Assembly: GCA_020161245.1 (NCBI GenBank)
Contig: JAIUOK010000004.1
Coordinates: 1 to 64,000, forward strand
Direction: 5' to 3'
DNA length: 64,000 bases
From: Actinomycetota bacterium
Lineage (GTDB): Bacteria > Actinomycetota > Actinomycetes > S36-B12 > CAIYMF01
The first letter of the stretch is position 1, and every line of letters starts with the position of its first letter. Below the pieces are notes generated by a model, which saw only the letters and a program-made list of their open reading frames with translations, made no database searches and had not been told where the DNA came from. Shown piece by piece: positions 40,614 to 52,609 of the stretch. The position numbers and the translations under genes are program-made.

Positions 40614-41801
40614 ATGACGACGCTCGACCAGCACGCCGATGCACGCTCCCGCACGGCGCCGTCCTGGCACGACGCCCGTGCCGTGGCGCATGCCGCGGCA
40701 CAGGCGCGCAGGCCTGTGGCAGTGCCGCTCGACGCAGCATGCGGCCGCGTGCTCGCCGATGACGTGCTCGCAACGACAGCACTGCCCGCGTTCACGTCGT
40801 CGGCGATGGACGGCTGGGCGGTGTGCGGAGACGGTCCGTGGCTGCGGACCGGCACCGTGCTGGCCGGGGCGCGCCCCCCTCGCGCGCTCCGACCGGGCGA
40901 GGCGGTCGTCATCGCGACAGGGGCGCAGGTGCCGGAGGGCACCTGCGCCGTCCTCCGGTCGGAGGACGGCGTCGAGACGGAAGGGCTTGTCGTCGGCCGA
41001 GTCCTCGACGGCGCCGACCTCCGACCGGCGGGCGAGGAGGCACGTGCCGGGGACGTGCTGCTGGACAAGGGGACGCGCCTGCGGCCCGCGCACCTCGGGC
41101 TGGCGGCAGCGGCAGGCCACGACACCCTCCGTGTCCTGCCGTCGCCGTCGGTCGACGTGCTCGTGCTCGGCGACGAGCTGCTGGCCTCAGGAAGCGCCGG
41201 CGACGGCCAGGTGCGCGACGCCCTCGGTCCTCAGCTGCCCGCGTGGATCCGTGCGCTCGGCGCCGAGCACCGCGGAACTTCGCGAGTCGTCGACGACGCC
41301 GGGCTGCTCCGCGAGGCGCTGGCTGCCAGCCGCGGGGACGTGGTCGTCACTACCGGCGGCACCGCCGCAGGCCCCGTCGACCACGTGCACCGCTGCCTGG
41401 CCGACCTCGGCGCCGAGCTCCTCGTCGACTCGGTCGCCGTCCGGCCGGGCCACCCGATGCTGCTGGCGTCGCTGCCCGACGGCCGGAACATGGTGGGCCT
41501 GCCCGGCAACCCGCTCGCGGCGGTCGTCGGGCTGCTCACCCTCGCGGCGCCGCTGCTCGACGGTCTGCGCGGCCTGGCCCCGCAGCCGCTCGGCAGCGCC
41601 CGCCTCGCCGACGACGTCGCCGGCCCCCGGCACGGGCACCGCCTGATCCCCTGCTCCCTGCAGCACGGCCTCGCATCGCCGTGCGCTGCCACCGGCTCGG
41701 CCATGCTGAGGGGCCTCGCCTCGGCGGACGGTCTCGCAGTGGTCGGGCCCGGCCGGCATCCGCGGCGTAGCGTGGTGGCATGGCTCCCGCTGCCGGCGTG
41801 A
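40614..41801 (+). CDS. moeA: Molybdopterin molybdotransferase MoeA
   Basis: A 395-residue enzyme that inserts molybdate into adenylated molybdopterin, the cofactor that NarG needs. Motifs are intact: FTSSAMDGWAV near residue 60, RPGEAVVIATGAQVPEG near 92, the domain 3 start VDVLVLGDELL, TTGGTAAGPVDHV and VGLPGNPLAAV near 296. ATG 40614 is used; GTG 40611 is an alternative. It is the only molybdenum cofactor gene in the window. Placement in the nar cluster suggests co-expression with nitrate reductase. Confidence 0.93.
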   Translation: MTTLDQHADARSRTAPSWHDARAVAHAAAQARRPVAVPLDAACGRVLADDVLATTALPAFTSSAMDGWAVCGDGPWLRTGTVLAGARPPRALRPGEAVVIATGAQVPEGTCAVLRSEDGVETEGLVVGRVLDGADLRPAGEEARAGDVLLDKGTRLRPAHLGLAAAAGHDTLRVLPSPSVDVLVLGDELLASGSAGDGQVRDALGPQLPAWIRALGAEHRGTSRVVDDAGLLREALAASRGDVVVTTGGTAAGPVDHVHRCLADLGAELLVDSVAVRPGHPMLLASLPDGRNMVGLPGNPLAAVVGLLTLAAPLLDGLRGLAPQPLGSARLADDVAGPRHGHRLIPCSLQHGLASPCAATGSAMLRGLASADGLAVVGPGRHPRRSVVAWLPLPA

Positions 41802-41977
41802 CGCGTCGCGTGGACGCGGCCTGCCCCCTGCGGCCCGGCCAGCCGTGCACGCTCTGCCATCCGGAGGCCAAGCTCGGCCCGCAGGACTGCCCGACCGTGG
41901 CGATCGTCATGGACGACCCCGATCTGCGTGCCGAGGTCGCGCGGCTGCGCGCGGAGCTGGCGGCTCAGGCTTCGTAA
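41798..41977 (+). CDS. Small Cys-rich protein, resembles actinobacterial DUF6767
   Basis: A 59-residue protein from GTG 41798, which overlaps the moeA stop (GTGA); an ATG at 41780 would add six residues. Four Cys sit in ACPLRPGQPCTLCHPE and GPQDCPTVAIVMDDPDL, followed by a short helix. The C-P-L-R-x-G-x-P-C-T-L-C pattern recalls small actinobacterial proteins filed under DUF6767, which is recalled and not checked. Spacing of the Cys suggests a metal or Fe-S site. Coupling to moeA hints at a nitrate or molybdenum role, but none is known. Confidence 0.6.
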   Translation: MTRRVDAACPLRPGQPCTLCHPEAKLGPQDCPTVAIVMDDPDLRAEVARLRAELAAQAS

Positions 41978-42131
41978 TGCTCTCTGCCGCAACACATTCC
42001 GCCGCCTCCCTCAGCCGAGGCTCCGGCGCAAGGTCAGCCACGCCTTGCGTGACGGGCCAGACACGGCTGCGGTGCCGCGTGCACGACGGGGAGGCCGTGG
42101 GTATGCGATGGAGGCGTCGTGAGGAGGGCCC

Positions 42132-42602
42132 ATGCCCAGCACTGCCACCATCCAGTCCGCACTGATCGTCGATCGCGACCAGCTCGTCGACGAGGCGTTC
42201 GCCTCGCTGGCCGCGCTCGACCTCGAGCACTACGGCCACGCGGGCGACGAGGTCACCCGCCAGCGCCTCGACGATCTCTACGGCCTGGTGCTCACCGCCA
42301 TCGCCGACCGCGACGTGTCGGCCGTCGTCAGCTACGCGACCACGGTCGCGCACGAGCGGTTCACCGCCGGCTTCGACGTCGCCGAGGTGCAGCTGGCGTT
42401 CAACATGCTCGAGACCGCGATGTGGCACCACGTCGTCAGCAGCGTCCCTGCGGACGAGCTCGCCGCCTCGATCGCGCTGCTGAGCACCGTGTTCGGCATC
42501 GCCAAGGACGCGCTCGCGCGCGAGTACGTCTCGCTCGCGGCGTCGCGGCATGTCACGTCGCTCGACGTGTCGGCGCTCTTCCACGGCGTCGCCGCCTCCT
42601 GA
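42132..42602 (+). CDS. RsbR N-terminal-like (RsbRD_N) helical protein
   Basis: A 156-residue all-helical protein with no membrane span. The segment FTAGFDVAEVQLAFNMLETAMW near residues 77-97, given here as GFDVAEVQLAFNMLE, looks like the core of RsbRD_N domains, which form the sensor half of stressosome-type proteins. No STAS or output domain is attached. GAGGAGG lies just before ATG 42132. It converges with the coiled-coil gene and lies near a GAF-SpoIIE phosphatase, so a place in partner-switching stress control is possible but unproved. Confidence 0.6.
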   Translation: MPSTATIQSALIVDRDQLVDEAFASLAALDLEHYGHAGDEVTRQRLDDLYGLVLTAIADRDVSAVVSYATTVAHERFTAGFDVAEVQLAFNMLETAMWHHVVSSVPADELAASIALLSTVFGIAKDALAREYVSLAASRHVTSLDVSALFHGVAAS

Positions 42603-42606
42603 CGTT

Positions 42607-43482
42607 TCAGCCCTCCAGCGTGGCCAGCGCCGCGCGAGCTGCCTCGGACTCCGCCTCCGCCTGCTCGAGAGCGGCCGACGCCTCGTCGACCTCGGCGTCG
42701 GCCGTCTCGCTCTCGGCAGCCGCGGACTCCGCCTGCTCGACCGCCTCGTCCAGCAGCACGCGCAGCCGGTCGACCTCGTCCGCCGTGGCGGCGACGTGGA
42801 GGTCGGCGGCCTCGGCCGCCTTCACCGCCCGGCCGTGCCGCTGCCGAGCCGCCCGCTCCTGGGCCTCGGCCACCTGCGCACGCCGTCTGGCGGCATCGAG
42901 CTCGGCCCGGTGCGCCGCCGCCCTCGCGGCCTCGGGGTCGTCCTCGTCGTCGCTCGTCGCGCGCGGCACCGGCCGCAGGACCGCGACCGCCCCGTCCGCC
43001 CCGAGCCCGCCCGGGAAGCCGGTCTCGGGCGCGAGCCCGTCCGACAGAGTGGCTGCCGCGAGCGCCTCGGCCGCATCGGCGTCGGCGAGCGCGGCGCGGA
43101 TGGTGTCCTCGACGCCGCGGCGCGCGTCGGCACCCACGGCACGGCCCGACGCCGCAGCGAGCTCGACGGCCTGGCCGACGAGGGCCGACACGAGGCGCTG
43201 CTGCTGGCGCGACAGCGCCTTGAGGTCGTCGCCCGACAGCGTCGCCGTGGCCTCGCGCAGCGCCGCGCCGATCCGGCCGAGCTCGCGCACCTCGTCCGGC
43301 CGCTCTCGGGCGAGCAGGTTGGCCAGCCACGCCACCACCGTCGGCCGGCGCAGCGCCTTGATGCGCGACGCCGCATCGCGATCACCGTCGGAGCGCGCCT
43401 GAGCGGCGAGGGCGTCGCGGGCCGCGACGAACTCCTCGGGCGGCAGCGCGTACAGGCGGCGTGCCTCCTGGTCGACGTCCAC
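42607..43482 (-). CDS. Coiled-coil protein of unknown function
   Basis: A 291-residue Ala-, Glu- and Arg-rich protein. Residues 1-110 form a compact helical part with PPEEFVAARDALA and RIKALRRPTVVAWLANLL. This layout recurs in actinobacterial hypothetical proteins. Residues 165-290 are a long charged coiled coil (RRRAQVAEAQERAARQRH and so on). No catalytic motif is seen. GTG 43482 is the likely start, with GGGGGA close before it. It is followed on the same strand, upstream, by the phosphatase gene 36 bp away. Confidence 0.65.
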   Translation of the reverse strand: MDVDQEARRLYALPPEEFVAARDALAAQARSDGDRDAASRIKALRRPTVVAWLANLLARERPDEVRELGRIGAALREATATLSGDDLKALSRQQQRLVSALVGQAVELAAASGRAVGADARRGVEDTIRAALADADAAEALAAATLSDGLAPETGFPGGLGADGAVAVLRPVPRATSDDEDDPEAARAAAHRAELDAARRRAQVAEAQERAARQRHGRAVKAAEAADLHVAATADEVDRLRVLLDEAVEQAESAAAESETADAEVDEASAALEQAEAESEAARAALATLEG

Positions 43483-43518
43483 TCCCCCACTCTGCCCGGT
43501 CCCGGGCCCGCGAGCGGG

Positions 43519-45189
43519 TCAGGTGACCTGCAGGGCGACGACGGCGACGTCGTCGGGCGCGGTCGTGCGGAACCACCGGATCGTGCCGAGCACGCGGTCG
43601 ACGACGTCGGCGGGGCCGGGGCGGTCCAGCGCCGAGAGCAGGCGCAGCAGCCGCTCCTCGCCGAACTCCATTCCGTTGCGGCGGGCCTCGATCACGCCGT
43701 CCGTGTGCATGAGCAGGACGTCGCCGTGGCCGAGATGCACGACCTGCTCGCCGACGATGGAGTCCGGGAACGCTCCGAGCAGCATGCCGGGCTCGCCGAC
43801 GTGCTCGGCGTCGCCGCCGCGGACCAGCACGGGAAGGCAGTGCCCGGCCAGCGCCACGTGGGCGTCGACGCCGTCGTCGCGCCGGGTGAGGCGCAGGATC
43901 GCGGCGGTGAGCAGACGGTCCTCGCCGGGTGCGCGCACGGACTCGACGAGCACCTCGTTGAGGCGGCGCAGCGACTCCGCAGGCGGTAGGTCGCGGGCCA
44001 GCGCGCGCAGCGTGTGCCGGGCCATCCCGGTGAGGCCGGCGGCCTCCACCCCGTGGCCGGTGACGTCGCCGATCACCACGACGAGCGCGCCGTCATGGGC
44101 GTGGAACGCGTCATAGAAGTCGCCGCAGACCTCGGTGCCGAGCTCGGCCGGCTCGTAGCCGGCAGCCAGCGTGACGCCGGGCCAGCTCGGCAGCGGCGGG
44201 GGCAGCAGCGAGCGCTGCAGCGCCCCCGCGATGCGCGCCTGCTCCGACAGCAGCGCTGCGTTGCTCGACAGCAGCCTGGCACGCTCCATGGCCGCGGCGA
44301 GATGGTCGGCCAGGGCCTGCAGCACGCCCACCTCGTCGAGGTCGAAGTCGCGCGCCTCGGACCAGCCGAAGGACGCGATGCCGACCGGTCGGCCGGCCGT
44401 GGCGACGAGCACCGTGGCCCACGCCTGCTGGCTCACGCCGCGCTCAGCGAGGTCGGGGAACCTCTCCTTCATGTCGGCGAAGTCGTGCACCACGACGGGC
44501 AGGCCCGCTCGCATGAGCTCGCTCGCCAGGCGCGAGTCGCTGACGCGGAAGGTGTTCCACTGCGAGAAGTCCTCGCCGAAGGACACCGACCTCGTGCACA
44601 CCGCGGCGTCGTCGTCGAGCAGGTGCAGCACCGCGGCGTCGGCGCCGAGCTGGTCAATGACAGCGCGCAGGACGATCGTGGCGGCCTGCTCGATGTCGGT
44701 GGAGTGGGCCAGCTCGCCCGCGACGGCCTGCAGGGTGCGCAGCCACGACGCCGTCGACTCGGCGCTGCGGCGCGCCCGGGCCTCCTCGCGTCCGGCGAGC
44801 GCCCGTCGCAGCGCGGATCCGCACAGCGCGGCTACCGACTCGGCCGTCGCGAACAGCTCGTCGTCGAGCTGCGTGCCCTCGGCCCAGCCCAGCCTGAGCA
44901 CCCCGAGGGCGGAGGAGCCGGACTCCAGCGGCAGCTCGAGCAGCCCGGGGTGGCCGGGGTCGTCCTCGGGCCGCCACCACACCCGCTCGTGGTCGCCGGG
45001 CGCGCGCGGCGCGGGCACCGGCCCGTGCTGCTCGGCGCCGCCGGCATCGCGCACGGCCACGACGACGGTGCTGGCCCCGAGCAGCGACCGGCAGGCGTCG
45101 GAGGCGACATCGACGACATCGGCGGGCTCCTGGGCGGCGGCGAGCTCCGTGGTGAGCGCGAGCCACGCCTGCGGCGCCCCTCCACGCAT
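43519..45189 (-). CDS. GAF-domain SpoIIE/PP2C-family serine phosphatase
   Basis: A 556-residue protein with two GAF sensor domains (about residues 10-150 and 170-310) and a C-terminal PP2C/SpoIIE domain (about 335-556). Metal-binding acidic motifs are seen as CGDFYDAF, IGDVTGHGVEAAG, MHTDGVIEAR and DDVAVVAL. Such enzymes dephosphorylate anti-anti-sigma factors in partner-switching systems. The longer open frame upstream is a menB shadow; ATG 45189 (MRGGAPQAW) opens the first GAF helix. No kinase or STAS gene is nearby except the RsbRD-like protein. Confidence 0.9.
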   Translation of the reverse strand: MRGGAPQAWLALTTELAAAQEPADVVDVASDACRSLLGASTVVVAVRDAGGAEQHGPVPAPRAPGDHERVWWRPEDDPGHPGLLELPLESGSSALGVLRLGWAEGTQLDDELFATAESVAALCGSALRRALAGREEARARRSAESTASWLRTLQAVAGELAHSTDIEQAATIVLRAVIDQLGADAAVLHLLDDDAAVCTRSVSFGEDFSQWNTFRVSDSRLASELMRAGLPVVVHDFADMKERFPDLAERGVSQQAWATVLVATAGRPVGIASFGWSEARDFDLDEVGVLQALADHLAAAMERARLLSSNAALLSEQARIAGALQRSLLPPPLPSWPGVTLAAGYEPAELGTEVCGDFYDAFHAHDGALVVVIGDVTGHGVEAAGLTGMARHTLRALARDLPPAESLRRLNEVLVESVRAPGEDRLLTAAILRLTRRDDGVDAHVALAGHCLPVLVRGGDAEHVGEPGMLLGAFPDSIVGEQVVHLGHGDVLLMHTDGVIEARRNGMEFGEERLLRLLSALDRPGPADVVDRVLGTIRWFRTTAPDDVAVVALQVT

Positions 45190-45313
45190 CGTCCGACCCC
45201 GTCCTTCGCCCTGCCCCGGCTGCCAGCATGCGCGACTCGCGCGCCCGGCACAATCGGCTAGCGGACGCCCGGCGCGTCGCACACGTCCGAACGGGGGATC
45301 CGGGTCCCGCGCG

Positions 45314-46159
45314 TCAGGGACGGCGCGGGAACTGCGCGAAGTCCGGCGTGCGCTTCCCCTTGAACGCCTCGCGCCCCTCCTGCGCCTCCGCGGAGCCGTA
45401 GAAGAGCAGGTTGGCGTCGTGGGCGAGCTGCTGGATGCCGGCGTAGCCGTCCTCGGAGGCGTGAAAGCTCGCCTTGAGCAGCCGCAGGGCGAACGGCGAG
45501 AGCTGCAGCATCTCGCGGCACCACGCGACCGTGGTGGCCTCGAGCTCCGCGAGCGGCACCACGGTGTTGACCAGGCCCATCGAGAGGGCCTCCTGCGCGT
45601 CGTACTGGCGGCAGAGGAACCAGATCTCCTTGGCCTTCTTGGGGCCCACCAGGTCGGCGAGGATGCTGGCGCCGAAGCCACCGTCGAACGAGCCGACCTT
45701 GGGCCCCACCTGGCCGAAGCGCGCGTTGTCGGCCGCGATGGTGAGGTCGGCCACGAGGTGCAGCACGTGGCCGCCGCCGATCGCCCAGCCCGCGACCATC
45801 GCGACGATCGGCTTGGGCGTGCGGCGCATCTGCACGTGCAGGTCGGTCACGTGGAAGCGCCCGGTGGCGCCGGCGTCGGTCTTGTAGCCGCTGTCGCCGC
45901 GCACGCGCTGGTCGCCGCCCGAGCAGAACGCCTTGTCGCCTGCGCCGGTGAGGATGATCGCTCCGACCCGCTCGTCCTCGCGCGCGACGTTGAGCGCGTG
46001 CGAGATCTCGATGATCGTCTGCGGCCGGAAGGCGTTGTGCACCTCGGGCCGGTTGATGGTGATCTTCGCGATGCCGTCGTCGGTCGTCGCGTACAGGATG
46101 TCGGAGTAGTCGCCGCTCTCGTTCCAGACGGCGCTGCTGGTCTCGGTCACGCCCGCCAT
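45314..46159 (-). CDS. menB: 1,4-dihydroxy-2-naphthoyl-CoA synthase MenB
   Basis: A 281-residue crotonase-fold enzyme that closes the second ring in menaquinone synthesis. Recognition rests on [32 protein letters not shown](R)VRG, a flexible loop, [33 protein letters not shown] and the C-terminal [16 protein letters not shown], which is the MenB ending. ATG 46159 is used; GTG 46150 is possible. No other men gene is here. Menaquinol is the donor for NarI, so it supports the nitrate pathway. Confidence 0.95.
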   Translation of the reverse strand: MAGVTETSSAVWNESGDYSDILYATTDDGIAKITINRPEVHNAFRPQTIIEISHALNVAREDERVGAIILTGAGDKAFCSGGDQRVRGDSGYKTDAGATGRFHVTDLHVQMRRTPKPIVAMVAGWAIGGGHVLHLVADLTIAADNARFGQVGPKVGSFDGGFGASILADLVGPKKAKEIWFLCRQYDAQEALSMGLVNTVVPLAELEATTVAWCREMLQLSPFALRLLKASFHASEDGYAGIQQLAHDANLLFYGSAEAQEGREAFKGKRTPDFAQFPRRP

Positions 46160-46199
46160 CCTCCCGCGCTGCGGCACCGGCCGCGAACGGGGGCGGGGC

Positions 46200-47942
46200 T
46201 CAGGCCGTGCGGACGACGACGGCGCCCGCACGGGCCAGCCGGACCGTCGAGCCCTGCACCTCGACGTCGTCGTCCCACGCCAGCAGCACCTGGTCGGCGG
46301 GCGAGTCCAGCACCACCTCCGCAGCGGCCCTCGCCGCGACCACGCGGAGGTCCTGCCGGGCCAGCACGGCCCAGACATCCTCGGACGAGGTCCGCACGCC
46401 GTAGCCGTCCCAGGTGCACGCGGCCAGGGCGGGCTCTCGAGCACGCAGGTGCAGCAGCGCGGCGTACCACCGCAGCAGGCGGTCGTGGGGCGGCTCCTCC
46501 CGCTCGGCCCAGCCCAGCACGCTGCGCCCGCGCGTGGCCGGGTCTTGCGGGTCGGGCACGTCGTCGCCGCCGAACTCGTCGCTGTGGGCCGACATCTCCG
46601 CACGACGGCCCTCCGTCACGGCGCGGCCGAGACCGGGGTCGGGGAACGACGAGAAGAACTGCCACGGGGTCGATGCGCCCCACTCCTCGCCCATGAACAG
46701 CATCGGCGTGAACGGCGACGCCAGCACCAGAGCCGCACCCGCCGCAGCCCGGCCGAGGTCGTCGACGAGATGGCCGAGGCGCTCGCCGAAGGCGCGGTTG
46801 CCCACCTGGTCGTGCGTCTGCAGCGACACCACGAAGCGCCACGGCTCCACGCGCGACCGGTCGACCGGGCGCCCGTGGGTGCGTCCCCGGAAGGTCGACC
46901 AGGTACCCGCGTGCAGGAAGGCGCCGTCGAGCACGGCGTGCAGCGCGCCCGGCTCGGCGAAGTCCGCGTAGTAGCCGCCAGTGTCGCCGGTGAGCCACAC
47001 GTGCAGCGCGTGATGCACGTCGTCGTCCCACTGCGCATCGATGCCGAGGCCCCCGAGCGCCCGCGGGGTCACGGTGCGCGGATCGTTGCGGTCGCTCTCG
47101 GCGATCAGATGCAGGGTGCGCCCGAGCTCCTCCCCCAAGGCGGCGACCGCCTCGGCGAGCTCCTCGAGGATGTGCGTCGCACGGTCGTCGCGCAGCTCGT
47201 GGACGGCATCGAGCCTCAGCCCGTCGAGGTGGTGGTCGCGCAGCAGCGCCAGGGCGGAGTCGAGGATCAGCGCCCGGACGCCGTCGGACCCCTCGCCGTC
47301 CAGGTTGATGCCGTCGCCCCACGGCGTGGAGTGGCGGGAGGCGAACCACGGGCCGAAGCGCGGGAGGTAGGCGCCCGAGGGCCCGAGGTGGTTGTGCACC
47401 ACGTCGAGGATCACGCCGAGCCCGCGCTCGTGGGCAGCATCGACGAAGCGGCACAGCGCATCCGGCCCGCCGTACGCCTCGTGCACCGACCACGGCGCGA
47501 CGCCGTCGTAGCCCCAGCCGCGGTCGCCGTCGAAGGCGGCGACCGGCATCAGCTCGACGAACCGGATACCGAGCTGTACGAGGTGCCCGAGCCTGCCGAT
47601 CGCCGCGTCGAGAGTGCCCTGCTCGGTGAACGTGCCGACGTGCAGCTCGTAGACCGACCCGCCCTCGAGCGGGAGCCCCGGCCAGCCGTCGTCGGTCCAG
47701 CGGAACGACGACGGGTCCCACCAGCGCGAGGGGCCATGGACACCGGTGGGGAGCCGCCGCGAGCGCGGATCAGGCAGCCGCTCGCCGTCCAACAACACCC
47801 AGTAGTCGGCACCGTGCTCCAACCCGTCGACATCGCCGGCCCACCAGCCGCCGGGACGCGACGGCGCCAGCGTGACGAGCCGGCCGCCGCACTGCACCCC
47901 GGCCGTCGTCGCCGAGGGTGCCCAGAGCTCGAACGCGGTCAC
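46200..47942 (-). CDS. treZ: Malto-oligosyltrehalose trehalohydrolase TreZ
   Basis: A 580-residue GH13 enzyme that releases trehalose from the end of malto-oligosyltrehalose. An N-terminal beta-sandwich (FELWAPSA) precedes the barrel, with the nucleophile Asp in [12 protein letters not shown] and the acid Glu in [12 protein letters not shown]. Also typical are [33 protein letters not shown] and [17 protein letters not shown] 47942 overlaps the treY stop (GTGA). Third gene of treXYZ. Confidence 0.95.
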   Translation of the reverse strand: MTAFELWAPSATTAGVQCGGRLVTLAPSRPGGWWAGDVDGLEHGADYWVLLDGERLPDPRSRRLPTGVHGPSRWWDPSSFRWTDDGWPGLPLEGGSVYELHVGTFTEQGTLDAAIGRLGHLVQLGIRFVELMPVAAFDGDRGWGYDGVAPWSVHEAYGGPDALCRFVDAAHERGLGVILDVVHNHLGPSGAYLPRFGPWFASRHSTPWGDGINLDGEGSDGVRALILDSALALLRDHHLDGLRLDAVHELRDDRATHILEELAEAVAALGEELGRTLHLIAESDRNDPRTVTPRALGGLGIDAQWDDDVHHALHVWLTGDTGGYYADFAEPGALHAVLDGAFLHAGTWSTFRGRTHGRPVDRSRVEPWRFVVSLQTHDQVGNRAFGERLGHLVDDLGRAAAGAALVLASPFTPMLFMGEEWGASTPWQFFSSFPDPGLGRAVTEGRRAEMSAHSDEFGGDDVPDPQDPATRGRSVLGWAEREEPPHDRLLRWYAALLHLRAREPALAACTWDGYGVRTSSEDVWAVLARQDLRVVAARAAAEVVLDSPADQVLLAWDDDVEVQGSTVRLARAGAVVVRTA

Positions 47943-50358
47943 GGCACGGCGTCCTCGCGGACCAGCAGTGCGACCGGCCAGCCGCCGAGCAGCGCGGAGA
48001 CATCGGCGCTGCCGCCCTCGTGCTCGGCGCCGGTGAGGACGTCGGTCCACCGGCCGTCGGGCAGCTCGAGCGACGTGCCCGCCCAGCCCCCTCTCGAGGC
48101 CAGCCGCAGCGGCAGCCGCGTGGCCACGGCGACGGCATCGGCGCCCGCGGCACCACGGGCCAGCGAGAGCACGTGGTCGGCGGCGTCGCCCTCGGCCGCC
48201 AGCGGCAGGTACAGCGAGCCGCGGCCGAACCACTCCGGGTGGTCCGCGCGCAGCCGCGTCGTCGCGCGGACGACCTTCGCCTTGGCGGCATCGAGGTCGG
48301 CGACCGGGTCGACGCCGCCGCGGGCACGGTCGAGCGCCGCCCCGATGCGGCCGGCGTCCGGCTCGCGCCGGTTGTCGGGGTCGACGAGCGACAGGTCGAC
48401 GACCTCGCAGCCCTGGTAGGTGTCCGGCACGCCGGGCAGCATGCCGAGGAGGAGCCGCTGGGCGAGCACCTGGGAGGCGAACCCCGGGTGCAGCCGCTCC
48501 ACCATCTGCTCGATGCTGCCGACCAGGTCGGCATCGGCCAGCACGTCGTGCAGCCACGCCTCCAGCCGCTTCTCGAACTCCTCGTCGGGCGCGGTCCACG
48601 ACGTCAGCCGCTTGGCCTCGCGCACCGACTTCTGCAGCACCGGCCAGAGCCGCTCGGCGTCGACGGGCCACGCACCCACCAGCGTCTGCCACGCGAACCA
48701 CTCCGTGGCCAGGTCCTCGTCGAAGGGCGCCGCGGCATGCCAGGCGCGGACTGCCGTGGCCCACTCCCAGGGCACCTCCGAGAGCAGCGACAGACGGGCC
48801 CGCACGTCCTCGCTGCGCTTGGTGTCGTGCGTCGACAGCGTCGACATCCCCTCGGGCCACGACACGAGCGCCTGGCGCGCCCACGTGTGCAGCTCGTCCG
48901 GTGCGACCCCGATGGCATCGGGCTCGCCGCCCACCTCGGCCAGCCCGACCAGCGGGAACCACCGGTAGAACGCCGTGTCCTCCAGACCCTTGGCCATCAC
49001 CGGGCCGCAGGTCTGCTGGAAGCGCACGAGCAGCTCGTCCTTCGCAGGCGAGCGGCCGAGCCGGCCCAGCACGAGATCGCGCACGAGCCGGATGTCGGCC
49101 GCACGACCGGGACGGCGCTCCACCGCGGTGCCGGCAGCCGCCTCGACGAGGGCGACCGCCGCCGGCGGTGCCGGCTCCCCCGGCACGACGTAGGCGCGGT
49201 AGACCGGCATCGCCACCAGCAGCTCGACGAGCGCCTCGCGCAGGCCGCGGCGCGAGTGGTCCCGCAGCCGCAGCTCCGCCTGGCACACCGCCGACGCCGA
49301 CGCGGCGAGCCGGTCGACCTCCGCCGCCAGCACCTGGTCGAGGACGTCGCGCTTGGACTGCTCGACGATGTCGGCGAACGGGGCATCGACGCCGGTGTGA
49401 CCGGCGAACGCCTCGACGAGCGCGGGCCGCCCCGCGGGGTCGACGAGCGCCCCGCCGATCATCCGCAGCGCGTCATAGCCGGTCGTCCCGGCGCAGGCCC
49501 AGTCGTTGGGCAGCAGCTCGCCGGGCTCGAGGATCTTCTCGACGACGACCCAGGCTCCGTCCGTGCGCGACGCCAGCCGCCTCAGGTAGCCGCGCGGGTC
49601 GGCAAGGCCGTCGGGGTGGTCGATGCGCAGACCGTCGACGACGCCGTCGTCGACGAGTCTCAGCAGCAGCTCGTGCGTCGCGTCGAACACGCCCTCGTCC
49701 TCCACCCGCACGGCCACGAGCGTGTCGACGTCGAAGAAGCGCCGGTAGTTGACCTCCTCGTCGCTGACCTGCCAGTAGGCCAGCCGGTAGTGCTGCGAGT
49801 CGAGCAGCGCCTCCAGCGGCAGCCCCTCCGTGCCCCGGCGCACCGGGAACACGTGGTCGAAGTAGCGCACCACCGGCTCGCCGTCGAGCTCGTCGAGCGA
49901 CAGGTCCCTGGCGTCGAGCACCTCGTCGATCGGCCGGCCGAGCACAGGCACGAGCAGCGACCGGTGCTCGCGCCAGTCGACGTCGAACCAGCGCGCGTAC
50001 CCCGACGTCGGCCCGTCGCGCAGCACGCTCCACAGCACGGCGTTGAGGCTCTCCGGCACAGGGATCGCCATGTGGTTGGGCACCACGTCGACGACCAGCC
50101 CGATGCCCCTGCGGTGCAGGGCCTCGGCCGCGGCGAGCAGACCCTCCTCGCCGCCGAGCTCGGGGTTGATGCGCGCGTGGTCGACGACGTCGTAGCCGTG
50201 GGTCGAGCCCGGGCCGGCGGCCAGCACCGGCGACAGGTACGCGTGCGACACGCCGAGGTCGGCCAGGTGGTCGGCTGCTGCCGCGACGGCGGCGAAGCCG
50301 CGCCCGGGCCCGAGCTGGAAGCGGTACGTCGACCGCACGGGCCGGCCGACCGGGTGGC

Positions 50359-50362
<4 letters not shown>
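47939..50362 (-). CDS. treY: Malto-oligosyltrehalose synthase TreY
   Basis: An 807-residue GH13 enzyme that turns the reducing-end alpha-1,4 bond into the alpha-1,1 bond of trehalose. It starts with STYRFQLGPGRGF, has YLSPVLAAGPGSTHGYDVVD, VVDVVPNHMAIP, GLRIDHPDGLADPRGY (nucleophile Asp), VVEKILEPGE (acid) and TLSTHDTKRSEDVRARL, all hallmarks of TreY. Length is within the family range. GTG 50362 overlaps the treX stop (GTGA). Confidence 0.96.
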
Positions 50363-52461
<2,099 letters not shown>

Positions 52462-52531
52462 GTCGTCTCCGACCCCCACCCGCGCGCGAGCGCGCCTCCT
52501 CGCGCCCGGATCTCGGGACGCGGGCGTCACC

Positions 52532-52557
52532 GTTCCCCGCACCGCTGTTCGCGAAAC
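52532..52557 (-). promoter_or_regulatory. Possible stress-sigma promoter of treXYZ
   Basis: On the minus strand GTTTCG (52557-52552) and GGGAAC (52537-52532) are 14 bp apart, similar to the GTTT-N14-16-GGGTAT type boxes of SigB/SigF-like factors. They lie about 70 bp before the treX start. TTCGCGAA at 52548-52555 is an 8 bp palindrome overlapping the first box. The match is partial. Confidence 0.3.
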
Positions 52558-52609
52558 GTGACTGCCGGCACGCCGGACTCCGGACGCCGTGGGCGCGGCC
52601 TCGACCGGG

